Part shown: positions 1-11,530 of the stretch, piece after piece
Layout of the letters: every line of letters begins with the position of its first letter
Numbering within the stretch: position 1 is the first letter of the stretch
NCBI GenBank assembly: GCA_003833135.1
Contig: QZLH01000094.1
Span: 1-60,555 of the forward strand
Length of the DNA stretch: 60,555 nucleotides
Direction: 5' to 3'
Source of the DNA: Oehlia diaphana
Lineage: Eukaryota > Glomeromycota > Glomeromycetes > Glomerales > Glomeraceae
Translations under genes and position numbers: made by a program
Notes under the pieces: model-generated
What the model was told of the DNA's origin: nothing
What the model saw: the letters and a program-made list of their open reading frames with translations, nothing else
Databases searched by the model: none

Positions 1-1999
1 CGTGTCTTGTTTGATTGGATTTCAGTCATAGTTAAACATACTTAATCTCCCTGACTGCAAATCATAGTTAATCTATTCAACGTACCGAATCAGTTAACAA
101 CGGGAGTTCTAGGGGGTGGGTAACTTTCTTATATCCCGGGATTGTATAACATAAGCGGTAAGATATACCCGTACGCTTGGAATAAACATCTTTCCATTCT
201 AAATTTTGCCATCGTTTGAATATCAAGTTGGCATGGAATGCTTTAGTGTTTTTCTCTTGATTCAAAGATAAATGATCATTTTTCAGAGTGATGTCCTGAA
301 ATATTTTTTTGACATGAGAACCACAACCGTGTCTGTTGTTGGACAATATAATGGCAGATGGTAATTGACATAATGTAGGAGGTGAGGACGCATTTTAAAC
401 TATATGATGTTCACATGGAACATATATACTGAAATGAAATCTGTAATTCTGTATCTTTTATACGAGAAGTTAAAAAAGGTTTTCGTCTGATGATTACAGT
501 TATCCATTTTGTGAGCACATGATTTGATGAACATGATTCGTTCTAATAATTTTTTCCTGAGCATATTAAAATATTTTTTTTGTATTCGGCGTGGAATAAC
601 TCTTTGTGAAGAAAAAAAATACTGAAGTGCTTTGCTAATTTGAAATTTGGCGTTAGGTACCCGACTCGTGGAGTTAAAACTAATCAGGGTGGTTGACTCA
701 AAAAAGAAACTTTTTGAACGCCCAAAATTGTAGATCTTGTTAAAACCTGTATACTGGTTTTGATCACGTGGGTTTTCTAGAATGAAACAAAGAAAGGAAA
801 ATTTTTTCTGCGAGGTTGGTGCGCAGTAAAAGACGAAGGTGAAAGAATATCATCAATATCACTGTAAAGGATATTCTTGGTAGTAAGTATAACTACTTGT
901 TCAAAATCTTGAACATAATTATTTGAGTCCTTTTGTGGCGTTGGAGTCAGGCCGAGTTGAACAAAAGAGTGTGTCGGGGGAGACGACCAGTCTATTACTA
1001 TATGTTTGGTAGTAGAAGAAGAAGCCATATTTGTATCTGGATATAACATAACAAAAACCTCATCATATGCCCGAGGCACCTGTCAAGGGCCTCTTTCCCT
1101 TTGAGTTTTCTTAGAAAACTAAAAGTACGAACTCGCAAAAATTTTACTGTGGAAAACTAATAAAATGGAAAAAAGGAGAAAGAGTTTTTTATCTCGACCT
1201 TAATTATAATGAATACTCTACCCTTAAATGTTTTAAAACGTCTTGTTTAAATCATGTACCATCCTAAGTATAACAAATAATATTTGTTACACTAGATGAT
1301 TGAAGTTTCATATTTATGTTATTTTTATGATAATTTTTATAAAACGTCCTCAGTAAATAAATGAGTTCGTAATTATGATAGAAAATTAATTTCTGTTAAA
1401 CTTTGCTTATCCTCCACCTGTACCTTATACAATTCCAATTTTTGGATACGTATAATTATTTATTTATTACAAAAAAAATCATTAATGAATGTTAATCTTT
1501 AGACATTTAATCTTTTTGAAAAAAAGAAAAAGAAAATTAATTTTGTTGGCAATACATATATTCGTTCATTAGTATGGTGAATGTTTTCAATTTATGTATT
1601 CAGACATGTGTGATGACGATTTTTTCTAGGGATTTATTTACTGAAGTGTTTAGAAATCCCGTTGACTTTGACTAATAAAAAAATATAGAAATTTAGTACA
1701 AGAAAACGTTTAATTATATGTAGTAACAAGAAAAAAAAATATTATATTAAATTATTTTTATGGGTTGTTGAACTGGCATCATTATTAATAACATTTTACT
1801 CTATTTTTAAAAACTAAGCCACTTTGAGAAGGTAATGTAAATGATCCTATACATAACTATTTTCAATTTTCCACTTTTTATTGAAATTTGTATTTCAAAA
1901 TAAGTTTATGTAAAAACAATTTCTTTCATTAATTGCAAAAAATCGACCGATAAAAAAAAAAGAGAAAGATTGTATCAATTATAGGCAAAAATTTAGATA
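1..1999. other. AT-rich intergenic DNA, no convincing gene
   Basis: No conserved domain is visible here. Two minus-strand open frames occur. The one at about 77-346 has no ATG (it opens with TTG). The one at 777-1049 has an ATG at 1049 and encodes about 90 residues with a more protein-like, Ser/Thr/Asp-rich composition, but I recognise no family. The stretch from 1100 to 2000 is mostly A/T runs with stops in all frames. Confidence 0.5.
777..1049 (-). CDS. hypothetical 90-residue ORF, possibly an exon
   Basis: An open frame on the minus strand from an ATG at 1049; an in-frame GTG at 1079 would add ten residues. The protein begins MLYPDTNMASSS and contains VIDWSSPP and YSDIDDILSPSS, less biased to Phe/Ile/Lys/Asn than random translation of this AT-rich DNA, which is the only positive evidence. 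No hydrophobic segment or known motif is visible, and no introns or partner exons could be assigned. It could be a terminal exon, a relic or a chance ORF. Confidence 0.25.
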   Translation of the reverse strand: MLYPDTNMASSSTTKHIVIDWSSPPTHSFVQLGLTPTPQKDSNNYVQDFEQVVILTTKNILYSDIDDILSPSSFTAHQPRRKNFPFFVSF

Positions 2000-2285
2000 A
2001 AATATTTGTTTATAAATAAATACCCAGGACACGTATATCTGCCACCACCGAAAACAATATAAGAATGATCACTTTTATTGCGGGAGAATTTTCATTTACA
2101 AATCGAAATGGTCTAAATTCTTCAGCATCATCACCAAAACATTCTTTTGCCTTTAACATATTGTGTCCTGTAAACAAAAAAGATTAGGTGGTTTTAATTT
2201 TATAAAAAATTTATTATCTTACCTTCTAGAATTGTATAACCATTGGGAAAGTGTAACTTTTCGATGTCATGTAATGAGACAAATC
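2000..2285 (-). pseudogene. cytochrome P450 C-terminal fragment (relic)
   Basis: On the minus strand, 2285-2223 reads LHDIEKLHFPNGYTILEG, matching the strand before the meander of P450s (xPNGYxIxxG). A GT-AG intron at 2222-2168 (55 bp) splices into CFGDDAEEFRPFRFVN, the typical PERF-region pattern (DAxEFxPxRF). After a one-base frameshift near 2073-2080 comes the haem-binding loop FGGGRYTCPG at 2052-2023, which holds the axial Cys. P450s are membrane-bound haem mono-oxygenases; the substrate cannot be inferred. Helices A to K are not identifiable upstream and the frame stops soon after the haem loop, so this is a truncated, frameshifted remnant. A single sequencing error could explain the frameshift but not the missing N-terminal part. 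Confidence 0.6.
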
Positions 2286-3555
2286 AAATAAAATATGGTA
2301 TTTCAATATTACAATTATGATATAATATGTTTCGCCAGCTTCTTGAAACATGTCATCATGATGTTAATCGATTTCCCTTCCTTTATAGATGTTCCAAAAT
2401 TACTCTTCTTGTTACATAACGGCATTTTGACTTTGCCGAAAAAATCTTTGGATATCATCACACGTATAATAGGCGCAGTGAAATAACCAGCAGTATCACG
2501 AAAATATTATCTAATCAGCGCAGTAAAATTGCTGTTCCTTTCCTATCATCAAATTTGGCGTAGTATCGTACTCGATAAAATAACGCATTAAACAACAAAT
2601 TTCTTAAATGTAAAGTGGAATGTTTGAAAATGAATCGTAGAGGTAAGTATAATAGGAAACATTACATTTCTAATATTTTTTTATCTCAGTTGCTAATCCC
2701 CGAATTTATGCTGTAGTTTCGAAATTACCTTAATCTCACAATCTTTTACATAGTCCGTGTGGGTGAGAGTGATATCGATATACGAGATTATTTATTTCAA
2801 AAATTTAGTGTAATTAGCAAAGTATATAGGCGTATAGTTAGAGAAAAAATTTTATTAGTTATAAATACTACATAAATGTGAGAGGACAAAGAAATAATAT
2901 TGGCCTATTCCCTCCCTCCACACATTTCATTCTCTAATATTTCTCACTTCTGAATATGCAATTATTAATAAAGCTTTGTGTGGCAAAGGAAAAAATATGT
3001 ATATCTTAATACGAATAACACAAGCCGTTTCTATCATCTCAATATTGATTAGCCAACCTTTCTAACCAGCCGAAATGAAATAAGAATCTTGGTGACAATA
3101 GAAATGATAGTAGGTAAGATTAAATCAACCGATGAACCAATATTAATAAGGAGCTCATACTTTGGAGTTCAGACTTACAAAACGCGTTATCAAATAATAA
3201 TCAATGATTGTCCAGAAGGACTATAACGTATAATAACATACTGGATCACGTGGCAAAGTCCGTTTATCCGCGCGCGTCACGTCACTGAAATTTGTGCTAC
3301 ATCGATAAACAAAAAAAATATATGCCTCTCCGTTTTACATTTTTATGAATTTATTGGCAGCCTTGAACTTGAAGGAGAGGATATAGATAAATTACAAATA
3401 TACAGTATCTAATCAAAATTATGAAGGAGGAAGACTTTTTTTGGCCCTTAAAAGATATAATACAAAAGAATCTCAACAAAGATTTTTAAAGAGTTTTCTT
3501 AAAAGTATAATTGTTTGTGATGTAATCTTTTTTTTCGGTAATCTAACCCAATTTA
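2286..3555. other. intergenic DNA
   Basis: A 63-codon plus-strand frame at 2295-2486 has no recognisable motif. GC-rich bases near 3255-3290 (CGCGCGCGTCACGTCACTG) stand out from the AT-rich background and may belong to an old repeat. No RNA gene or conserved domain was seen. Confidence 0.4.
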
Positions 3556-4005
3556 GACGAATATCAAGAAGGTAAGCCATGCGCCGTAATTGGTCAACAT
3601 TGAACGTGACGCGCTAACCTTTTGAATTTACAGTGGATTGCACCGCCGAGTACGGATCTACATAACTTTCCGCCTGCGTTGGTCAAAATCCTCAATAGTA
3701 AAAATTCGAGCCTGTATCACGTAATGAATTCAAATTGCAACTTGACAGACATAGAATTATGCAATATAATCACACTGCCTTCATTTCTTCATCTGGACAG
3801 TCACAGATCATTATGTGGAGGGTTATCAGGGAATGTCGTTCTTAGTAACGGATCAAATGGTAGAAGTATAGAAAGAACTCGCAAGTAATAGTAGTAGATT
3901 AATAGAAAGAGTCTTAGCAGCCCGATGGGCGTCGGAAAGTCATACCTTGCATACTTTCTTGCTTCCAAAGCATATTCAGAAGGTTGGCTCTTCGGATTAT
4001 AGAAA
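3556..4005 (+). pseudogene. P-loop (Crinkler-type) NTPase relic
   Basis: A probable 62 bp intron (GTAAGC at 3572, ACAG ending 3633) leads into an exon reading WIAPPSTDLHNFPPALVKIL and continuing with LYHVMNSNCNLTDIELCNI and SFLHLDSHRSLCGGLS until a stop at 3886-3888. In a second frame the sequence continues KELASNSSRLIERVLA (about 3860-3920). In a third frame it reads SPMGVGKSYLAYFLASKAYS at 3919-3978, with a GxGKS Walker A loop, then meets stops. Three frames in a logical order indicate a frameshifted gene. The Walker A context resembles the P-loop domain of Crinkler (CRN)-like proteins known in Rhizophagus; that family call is recalled knowledge, not a search result. The Walker B and downstream domains are absent. 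Confidence 0.5.
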
Positions 4006-4431
4006 CGGTAGATAGATACAATAGATAGATTTTCGATATTTTTATTACAATCCCTTTTTCCGAATTATGATTTACGTTTGCGAAAATGAAAAATGTATGA
4101 AATTTTAATCATAATCTTTATTGCAACCTTGAGCAACATACAAATAAAATCATATCCTTGATTTTCACTTTAAGCATTGTTTGGATAAAATCGATTATGC
4201 AGTAGATGAAAGTGTGTCGTTAGGCACCTTCATGATCGTCTTGATTGTATTACCTCCATTTTTGATTATTAAAGTCTTACCATCCGACCTGCAGATGTAA
4301 AATAATCATTTTATTATATTTATATTAAATAAATAAAAAAATGCTAAGGTACTATAATGTCATTTAATATCACAATAAATAATTAAATAAACAAAATTGG
4401 TTAATTGCTTGATCATATGCCTTAACGCAAC
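4006..4431. other. 3' intergenic DNA of gene A
   Basis: AT-rich spacer with no ORF of note. It must contain the 3' UTR and polyadenylation signals of the minus-strand gene ending at 4432. Confidence 0.4.
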
Positions 4432-5929
4432 TTATTTAATATGAACTTGAAATACTTCATAATCCTCTATTTTAAATATGCTTGGCAAACTTAGTGACGG
4501 ATAAGAACATACACTAGCACGCCAAGAATCAATAGTGGGAATATAAGCCGCATGTAAATCAGTACCAAATACAGGACCCCATTGTGAATAAGATCGTATA
4601 GAATTCAGATCACCTTTACTGTAAACTACTTTTGCACTTTGAAGATCATTTTTGTCCGTAAATGAGAATAGAAAACTATTTTTCGTAGAATTACAACTAT
4701 TACTTGAATCCCAAAAAAGTGGATTATACCCTCCAACTATTTGTTTTGAATTTTTGACCCTTGCTATTATTATAGTAGCTCCCTTGTTATCACATTTAGC
4801 ATGAAATGCTAATGGTGTATTGCCATCTCTGCTAGCCCTATATAAAAGATTAAGTTTATATTTATTCTTTCCTCTTTTTTTATCAATCCAACTTACTATT
4901 AGTGCAATGTGTTTTCGATTAACTAAAACAGATTCTAAGAGATCGGTTGATATTAAGTCGGTTATTGGTTTACGTCCAGGAATCTTATAATTTCTTAATA
5001 TCTCATCTCTTAATTCTTGAGGTAAAATTTCTTCATAAGGTTTTACTTTACTAGTGTAATCTTCACTAGAAATTTCATAAAATTTAATTAAAGGAATGAA
5101 TTTGTAAAGAATTCTTTTAAGGACATTAATATGATCCTTGTTCCATTTAGAGACGTCTTGACTAAGTATCTGATCTTGTGCTAATCCCCATTTAATTATA
5201 TATCTCCAAATTTCAATTTCTCTTAGATTCAGGTCATCCCGTTTTAAAACAATTTCCAGTAAAGGAGCAGATAGTTGAGTAAATTTATCAGAGTTGAATA
5301 AAAGTTTTGGTCTAGAACAAATTTTATTCAAACAAAAGTTTCGTAAATTATCAAATACTTCACGATAATGAACAATTTGAAGAATTTCAACTGGGTCATT
5401 TTGTAGAAATTGTCGATAGTTATAAATAAAGGAATTTTCGACAAGTTTGGTTAAGCTTTCTAACATTAATTCATCAGCAACAATCATAAAATTCAAAAGT
5501 TCGATTCCAGTTTTATCAGAAATGTTAATTCGATCAGTATAAAGATACCTAAAAAAAAAAAAATAAGAGAATAAATTTATTTATATAATTTTTTAATTTT
5601 AAGGAAACTATATTTTATTTTAAAGGAAAAAATATATATATAATGATCAAGAAATTTGGTAACATGGTTACTTACTTAAGAATATCATCAAACATTTGAG
5701 AAGGAATATTTGGTTTCTTTATTATGTATTTTCCATCTTTTTTTTCAATATTTTCATCAGAAAGTATTTTATTAAAATATCTTGACCTACAGCACAAGAT
5801 AATAGAATGCGCATGAAATTCCTTAAAATTAAATCCTTCTCCTACTTGAATGATGACATTATAATCCGTTCCAATTTTAAGTAATTGTCCAAGAGCTTCT
5901 GATAAATTAGATTTAAAATTGTATGACAT
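4432..5929 (-). CDS. BTB-BACK-TLDc protein (gene A)
   Basis: Two exons: 5929-5676 and 5548-4432; intron 5675-5549 (127 bp, GTAAGT...TTTAG, phase 2, the longest among the paralogs). The product is 456 residues. The ATG at 5929 (MSYNF) is chosen because it matches paralogs; an in-frame TTG lies seven codons upstream. BTB spans about 15-115 (VIIQVGEGFNFKEFHAHS; junction gives ILKYLYTDRI), BACK about 125-235 (LLEIVLKRDDL, IWRYIIKWGLAQ), TLDc about 290-456 (LLYRASRDGNT, CDNKGAT, IVGGYNPLFWDSS). BTB-BACK proteins usually bring substrates to Cullin-3 ligases and TLDc domains bind V-ATPase in other eukaryotes; the role here is inferred. The C-terminus QVHIK departs from the usual QVIKK. A long coding-strand A-tract lies just upstream of the start. 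Confidence 0.9.
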
Positions 5930-6054
5930 TTTTAACCGAACTTTTCTCAATATTGAAATTTTTTTTTTTTTTTTTTTTTTTTGTTTTGAAAATGAATTTT
6001 ATGCAAGAAATTATTACAAAGATAATGACATTGAAGATCTAATATATAAAAAGT

Positions 6055-6090
6055 AAATTCCGGACAATCCGAACCAATCAGAATTTTACC
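6055..6090 (-). promoter_or_regulatory. CCAAT-containing conserved upstream block of gene A
   Basis: Reading toward gene A the block contains CTGATTGGTTCGGA followed by CCGGAATTTACTTTTTA. Closely similar blocks occur upstream of gene G (26299-26340) and gene H (32186-32216). It carries a reverse CCAAT box (ATTGG) and lies about 130-160 bp before the start of A. Being shared it may be a promoter element, or simply inherited flank of the duplications. Confidence 0.35.
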
Positions 6091-6600
6091 TAATTTATGA
6101 TGAATCAAACTTAATTTCAGCCAAATTTTTTTTTTATAATTTCGGCCGATTTACGGCTAATCCTAATATGATGTAATGTGGATGGCTATCATTGTTATGT
6201 TACACGCAGCTAAACACCAGACCGTATATTATTCATATTCGCTTCACAGATGAATTATTATTGATTTTCCATATATTTTATTTATTTATTTATGAAATAA
6301 AAGAACAATTTCACCAATAAAATAGATTTTATCTCGTAATATATTTAAAAAGAATAATAGTACTTTAATGTATTTTTCATATAAATTTAAAATGTAGAAA
6401 CCAAATAAAATAAATATAATTCCAAGCTTTCTATAACCTAATTTGAATATTATTTATAACGATATTTTTGAGCGTACATTAACTAAATCATGAAATTAGT
6501 GAGTTATTATAATATTTTAATCGAGTGCGATCAAATATCATATCCAATAAAAAAATTAAGCACAGGGAATGACATCATTTTACTAAAAGTAACAATCTTT

Positions 6601-6745
6601 TTTTCCGTAAAAGACTCATATTTTCGGAATTAATAACATTATATCACGTAATTTATCGAATTATATACCTTTTCCGTGGATAGGCCCGTGAAAGGCTCAT
6701 TTTTACAGAGTTTTTACAGAAATACGGATATAATTTTTTATAGGG
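6601..6745 (-). mobile_element. MITE-like element, CCCTATAAAAAA family, copy 1
   Basis: On the minus strand it starts CCCTATAAAAAATTATATCC and runs through ACGGAAAAGG, TTATTAATTCCGAAAATATG and GTCTTTTACGG. This matches the element at 48626-48835 along its length, with gaps. The far terminus (ACTTTTTTTACAGGG in the other copy) is missing, so it is truncated or eroded. No coding capacity. Confidence 0.55.
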
Positions 6746-7170
6746 TCAATATTTGCAAAAAAAAGAGTTATATTTTTTGGATACAAAAATGAGTGCGATT
6801 AACGATATATTTGATATAATTGATCAATTTATCTATCTTTATTCGTTTTATCTGGTAATTTTATTAATTGTCTCAAAACGCTTGCGTATTCTTTGATCGG
6901 GACCGAGCAGATCGGCAACATTCAGGGCCAGCAATGCATTAATTCTGGTCAGAGTTATTGTTAAATAATTAGGAGGTTCGCCAGAATTATCATGTAAATT
7001 TTCCTTTTTTGAATGAGTTACTTTAAATCTTTAATAATGTATAGTATACTTTTGTAATACTACAGCTTGCAGCTCTCACAAGATTTTGTCTTTGTACTTT
7101 TGTTCAAAATAATAATAACTTCTTGATTAGCTCGGTACCAAATTTTCTTTTTTTTTAACGAGTCAAGAGT

Positions 7171-7178
7171 TATAAAAG
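7171..7178 (+). promoter_or_regulatory. TATA-like box for ORF at 7234
   Basis: TATAAAAG lies 56 bp before the ATG at 7234, a plausible core promoter position. TA-rich words are common here, so this is weak evidence. Confidence 0.3.
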
Positions 7179-7233
7179 AAAATCTGTTTTTACAATAAAA
7201 AAAACATATATTTTTTTAATAATTCTAATTAAT

Positions 7234-7548
7234 ATGCAAACTACTATTTTCAACATCAACTTTTCGGTCTTCGATAAAAAATTTATCCCTGAATTTATTA
7301 CACAAAATGAACATTCTCATACTGTTGACATTGGCCAGAAACTAGATGGTAACGAATTCTGGCCTAAACAATATAAATCACCTAATAAGGTCAAAAAGTT
7401 CTTCTCCAAGTCTCTTAAAATTTTGAAACGTAAATTCACTTGTAAAATTTGCGAAAGTAAAAATACAGTTATAGCCGAAGAATCAAAAATAGCTTATCGT
7501 ACGAAAACTTCAACCGACAAGAGTATTGTAGAAATTATTGATTTTTGA
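7234..7548 (+). CDS. hypothetical 104-residue basic protein
   Basis: A single-exon frame with an ATG start at 7234 and a stop at 7546. The protein is lysine-rich in the middle (KKFFSKSLKILKRKF) and has a CKIC pair at about residues 70-73; there is no signal peptide, membrane segment or known domain. Support comes from the TATA-like box upstream, a varied amino-acid composition and AATAAA-like words downstream (7812). It stands alone between genes A and B. It is more likely real than other small ORFs here, but I cannot assign a function. Confidence 0.4.
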   Translation: MQTTIFNINFSVFDKKFIPEFITQNEHSHTVDIGQKLDGNEFWPKQYKSPNKVKKFFSKSLKILKRKFTCKICESKNTVIAEESKIAYRTKTSTDKSIVEIIDF

Positions 7549-8694
7549 TAATTACTTGTTGATAGAGAAATTCCAGAATGTTTACAGCTTTATTCTGTTT
7601 ATGGCGGGATGAAAGTGATTCTTTTATAACGAACTCCCAATAGTTCAATGTTTCTGTTGTTAAATGAAGATTTTTTAAAATTCTATGATTTTAGTGTTTC
7701 TAAATCAAGACTAATGTATCATTGTTAATAATTATATATACATGTATACTTTGTAAAAAAAAAAAGATATGTAAAATATAAAATTATTCAAATTTCAGTT
7801 ATATAGTGTAATTAATAAATATTGTATGTTTGATAATTTAACTTTATTTTTTTAATACGTGAATGGAGTAGTTTACAATATCTATTTGCAATATCCTTGC
7901 TTACAAAGAAATTTTTGATGTTTTGTCTAAATTTCTTTTGATCTCGCGCTTAAGTATAGCTAAAGTCATTTATAATCTCCTATAAATCCGTTTCGCTGTG
8001 CTACAACAGTATAAGCAAGTACTGTATACCAAATTAAAATTGATTTTATACACAATAAGTTGTTCATGCCCAAGCTTGTGAATATAAAAATAGTAAATAT
8101 GTTAAAAATAGCAACTTCGTAAATTATCATGATATTGTCTATAAAAATAATAATTTTGGAGAAATTTATGTTCAATACTTTCATAAAGTTTTCCAATGCT
8201 GAATATGACCAAAAAAAAATTATCAGAAAATCCAATAATTTATATTTCGTGAATATTTTATTTTTTTTACGAATTAAGCGCCCAATATGAGCACCTATAT
8301 AATAAAATGTAAAATAATGAGTTTTTTTTCATATATACTTCACAGTGTTCCATAAAATTATGTCCATATTCGTAAATCTAATTTTTTTTTCTTTAGATAT
8401 TGAAATTCCATAATGGCATGATAATAATCTAACATGAAAAAAGAATTTTAAGTTTAACGTAACTTCTTAGTTCGTTATATGCTGAATGTAATGTATACTT
8501 ACTTTGGTCAAATACCGAACCATTTCTAGGAAAATTTCAAGGGCAACATGAGAGAAGCTGCGAAAAAAAAGTGGTCTTAGTATGGTTAAAAATCATACTA
8601 ATAATTCCTATGATAGGAGAAAGGTAAGCTAACCCTCCTCAAGGAAAGCCAGTTTCTCCTTAATGTCCCTCACTAGTCCGTTACTATCCATTAT

Positions 8695-8830
8695 TACTAT
8701 ACTAACTAAATAAAAAACAAAAAAAAAATACAAATAATGACAAATAACCTACACTAAACTAAATAAACAAAGAAAAAAATACAAATAACGACAAATAACA
8801 AAAATAAAATACAACAAAAAATACAACATA
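8695..8830. repeat. A-rich direct repeat
   Basis: The block ACTAAATAAA followed by an A-run, then TACAAATAATGACAAATAAC, recurs after about 55 bp as TACAAATAACGACAAATAAC, followed by a partial third unit. Copies have diverged. Confidence 0.5.
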
Positions 8831-9039
8831 TTATGGATAATCTGTGGTACCCCTAGTAAGGCGACAATTATCAAAGAAAGTAAGTTGTTGGTTTTCAACT
8901 TACCACCATAGCGAAGAAATTCAATATTATCAATATCCGTTCAAATTTATTTCCAATTTTTAAATTCGTTATACGCTGAATGTAAAGTCTAAATAAACCG
9001 TCAGAAAATATCCAAAAAAAAATTCCGACATTATCAACA

Positions 9040-9425
9040 ATATATAAAAAATAAACTAGAAAACACTTTATACCATGATACTTATTTTTTTTTTAGCGAA
9101 AATTTCAAAAATTTTAGGAGAGGTCTAAGTCCTTTTCTTTACGTCTTCCTTTAGGTATGTGGGTTGTGTGTGTAGGTTTGTTTATGGGTTTGTGCGTAGG
9201 TTTTATGTTTGTGTATTTCCTTGCTTTTTCCCTTCCCGATCGTAAATATTAAAAAGAAGTAAATAAGAATAAACTAAAAGACACTTTATACCATGATACT
9301 TTTTTTTTAGTGAAAATATCAAAAGTTTTAGGAGAAGTGATCGTAAATATTAAAAGGAAGTAAATAGAATAAACTAAAGGCACTTAAAACCATGATACTT
9401 TTTTTTTTTTTAAGCGAAATAGAGA
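9040..9425. repeat. degenerate repeat of about 70-100 bp, three copies
   Basis: The words AATAAACTA, CACTTTATACCATGATACTT, a T-run and AGCGAAAA/AGTGAAAA recur in the same order around 9050-9120, 9268-9340 and 9362-9420. Spacers contain repeated TAAATATTAAAA(A/G)GAAGTAAATA. The GT-rich stretch at 9155-9230 sits between copies 1 and 2. Confidence 0.6.
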
Positions 9426-9887
9426 TAGGTGTTCGTAAATATTGAAAAGAGTAAATAAGTATATTATTAAAAAGAAGTTTGAAGTTTGAGAGTTTGAGAG
9501 AGCCTTTGAGGACTTTTTATATCTTTTGAATTAACTCCAGATTTATCAGCGTAGTAAAAAAAAGCAAAAAAAAAAAAAAAATCAGTATCAGTAAAGGTTT
9601 ATGCAAAAAAAAATAATAACCAGTATTGTGATTGTAATCTACCTCTTTATGGCAAGAGTCATTATGAAGAAAAAGATGGATGGATAGATAAATTAATTAT
9701 TGAGTTTCAATTAAACTATCATATTTACTATATTTACTGAGATAAAACATGCATGATCTCGATATTGATCATCTTTATTGATATTTTTGCCAACCAGATC
9801 AATGGCGCAAGCCACACATCGGACTTTATTAATTCTCAATTGCGACTCAACAAGTTTCTATATAAAATATTAATAATTTAATGTCTT

Positions 9888-10094
9888 TGCCGTCCATTTA
9901 AATGGAGTCACGTGACGGAATACAAATTTCCAAAAAGGGAAATTATTCTCCCCGGAAATTTTTCGGAAAATCACGAAATTTTGGCTGCACGAGATCCCAA
10001 AAATGGAAATTTTCATGCCGATCATTTAATTCTGGCCGGAATTAAGGGATTTTATGGATGGGATGGGAGTCACATCCCATTTAAATGGGCGGCA
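9888..10094. mobile_element. foldback MITE with ATTTAAAT arms
   Basis: The left end reads TGCCGTCCATTTAAATGGA. The right end, reverse-complemented, reads TGCCGCCCATTTAAATGGGA. The 207 bp element also contains TTCTGGCCGGAATTAA. A 119-codon frame starting at 9912 lies mostly inside it and is not counted as a gene. A target-site duplication is not clear. Confidence 0.5.
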
Positions 10095-11530
10095 AGTATA
10101 TCCTTCGATAAAACTATCAACCCTGATAAATTGGTACATGTTCTGGTTAACGAGCTAACTCAAATCAAATACCATAATATAGAGTCCCACAGTATAGCGT
10201 CCTTCTATATAGATTCGCTTTTTCAAACGTACAAAACGTTCACATATTGGTCTACGTTATTAACAACATAATTTGCCAAAAATTTAACTTTCCCCATCAA
10301 ATACTCATCTAATACACAAATTCCACTCTAACACTATTTCTTATAATGCGTCTAATTCAAAGTAACAAACTTCAACTTCACAGCTCCTTATCTCAACCAC
10401 AATCATCAATAATTTCTCTCCACAAATCATCTTATGGTATCTCTTTTTATTACTTCCACTTTAATTTTGGATAAGCTAGCTAAAAAACATTTCGACTCAA
10501 TTCAAACTAGTAAAGTAATCGACGTATATACGAATGGTTTGCTCATACATAATTTACAATGAATTTATATTCGAAAAAGTAATTATATTTATCAAAAAAT
10601 CATCATTAAAAAATATTTACAAATACTTAACGTTAGTGAAAATTAAATTTATAGGATTTAATGAAATTTGATCTGATTTTAGCTCAGATCCTTCAGGACA
10701 AGGAATGCTCTTTTGAGAGTGGGACAATATAAAGGGAACCAGATTAAATAAAAACGTTTTAAAGAAAATTGGTCTTGTTTTTTTTGGTTCAATTCAAATC
10801 CGAACTGTTATACGAATCAGAAAATTTTTAAATACCTCTTTAAAGAACGGCAATTTAATTTAATGGTATGACTAACACTATATCGATTGTTATGTATTTC
10901 TATGCTTTTTCTTTATTTAATAGATTATATAGCTGGTTGATTGATTTGCTTGATTTAATCTTTATAAAATTTTGGGTCACATTTTTATAGGCAAATGAGT
11001 TTGACTATGTTGTAATCTTTTAATATATATATATCGCTGTGGTAGATCCGTTTACGGTGTTTATAACGTAATTCTATGTTGTTAGTAAAACTAATTATTT
11101 TTTTTTTTAAAAAAAACATAAAATTGGAGTTTATAAAACTGTAACAAGTAATATCTTACTTTTTTTGGTATTTTACAGGTAGCATTCTTTTTAGGATGAT
11201 AAACAATATCAATTAGGCCAATACTGATACACCGAATATCTACTATACACTATCCAATTATCGTTACAATGATACATTGCAATATGTACATTATGCACAT
11301 ATAAATATTGTTGTCATATCGTCTGAATTCTAATATTCTATATTAAAATAAAAAATGATCAAATTAAATGAAATGTTCTTTATTTAATAGCAAGGAATTG
11401 AAGATCTGAGTCAGTATATCAAAATTTATTAAACCCAATTTGGAATGGAACGATGAAGGTATCATTTTGTTTTCAAAAAACATCTTTATTTAAGTTGTCT
11501 GAATTACATCGGTGAATACAAAAATAAATC
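10095..11530. other. intergenic DNA, downstream of gene B
   Basis: AT-rich with no supported gene. From about 11140 the sequence is alignable to 13420-13570 and 14208-14360, so the distal part belongs to the B/C duplication unit. Confidence 0.45.

Larger units (their letters stand above)
5951..7233. other. intergenic DNA with CCAAT motif and MITE
   Basis: Contains an A/T tract at 5958-5982, a CCAAT-bearing block at 6055-6090 shared with genes G and H, and a MITE-like copy at 6601-6745. The rest is AT-rich without a supported gene. A TATA-like box at 7171 probably belongs to the ORF at 7234. Confidence 0.4.
7549..9887. other. intergenic DNA with degenerate tandem repeats
   Basis: Holds A-rich direct repeats at 8695-8830, a repeated unit at 9040-9425 (separate entries) and a GT-rich stretch at 9155-9230. 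A hydrophobic minus-strand frame at 7966-8235 opens with TTG and reads like random AT-rich translation. No gene is supported. Confidence 0.4.

Noticed and set aside
77..346. 89-codon minus ORF
   Set aside because: No ATG; opens with TTG and has no recognisable domain.
2295..2486. 63-codon plus ORF, and a possible upstream P450 exon on the opposite strand
   Set aside because: No motif on the plus strand; the minus-strand reading (TAPIIRVMISKDF) resembles the P450 K-helix region too weakly to claim.
7966..8235. 89-codon hydrophobic minus ORF
   Set aside because: Opens with TTG and reads like random translation of AT-rich DNA; no promoter or homologous features seen.
9912..10271. 119-codon plus-strand ORF
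   Set aside because: Half of it lies within the foldback element at 9888-10094 and no domain is visible.
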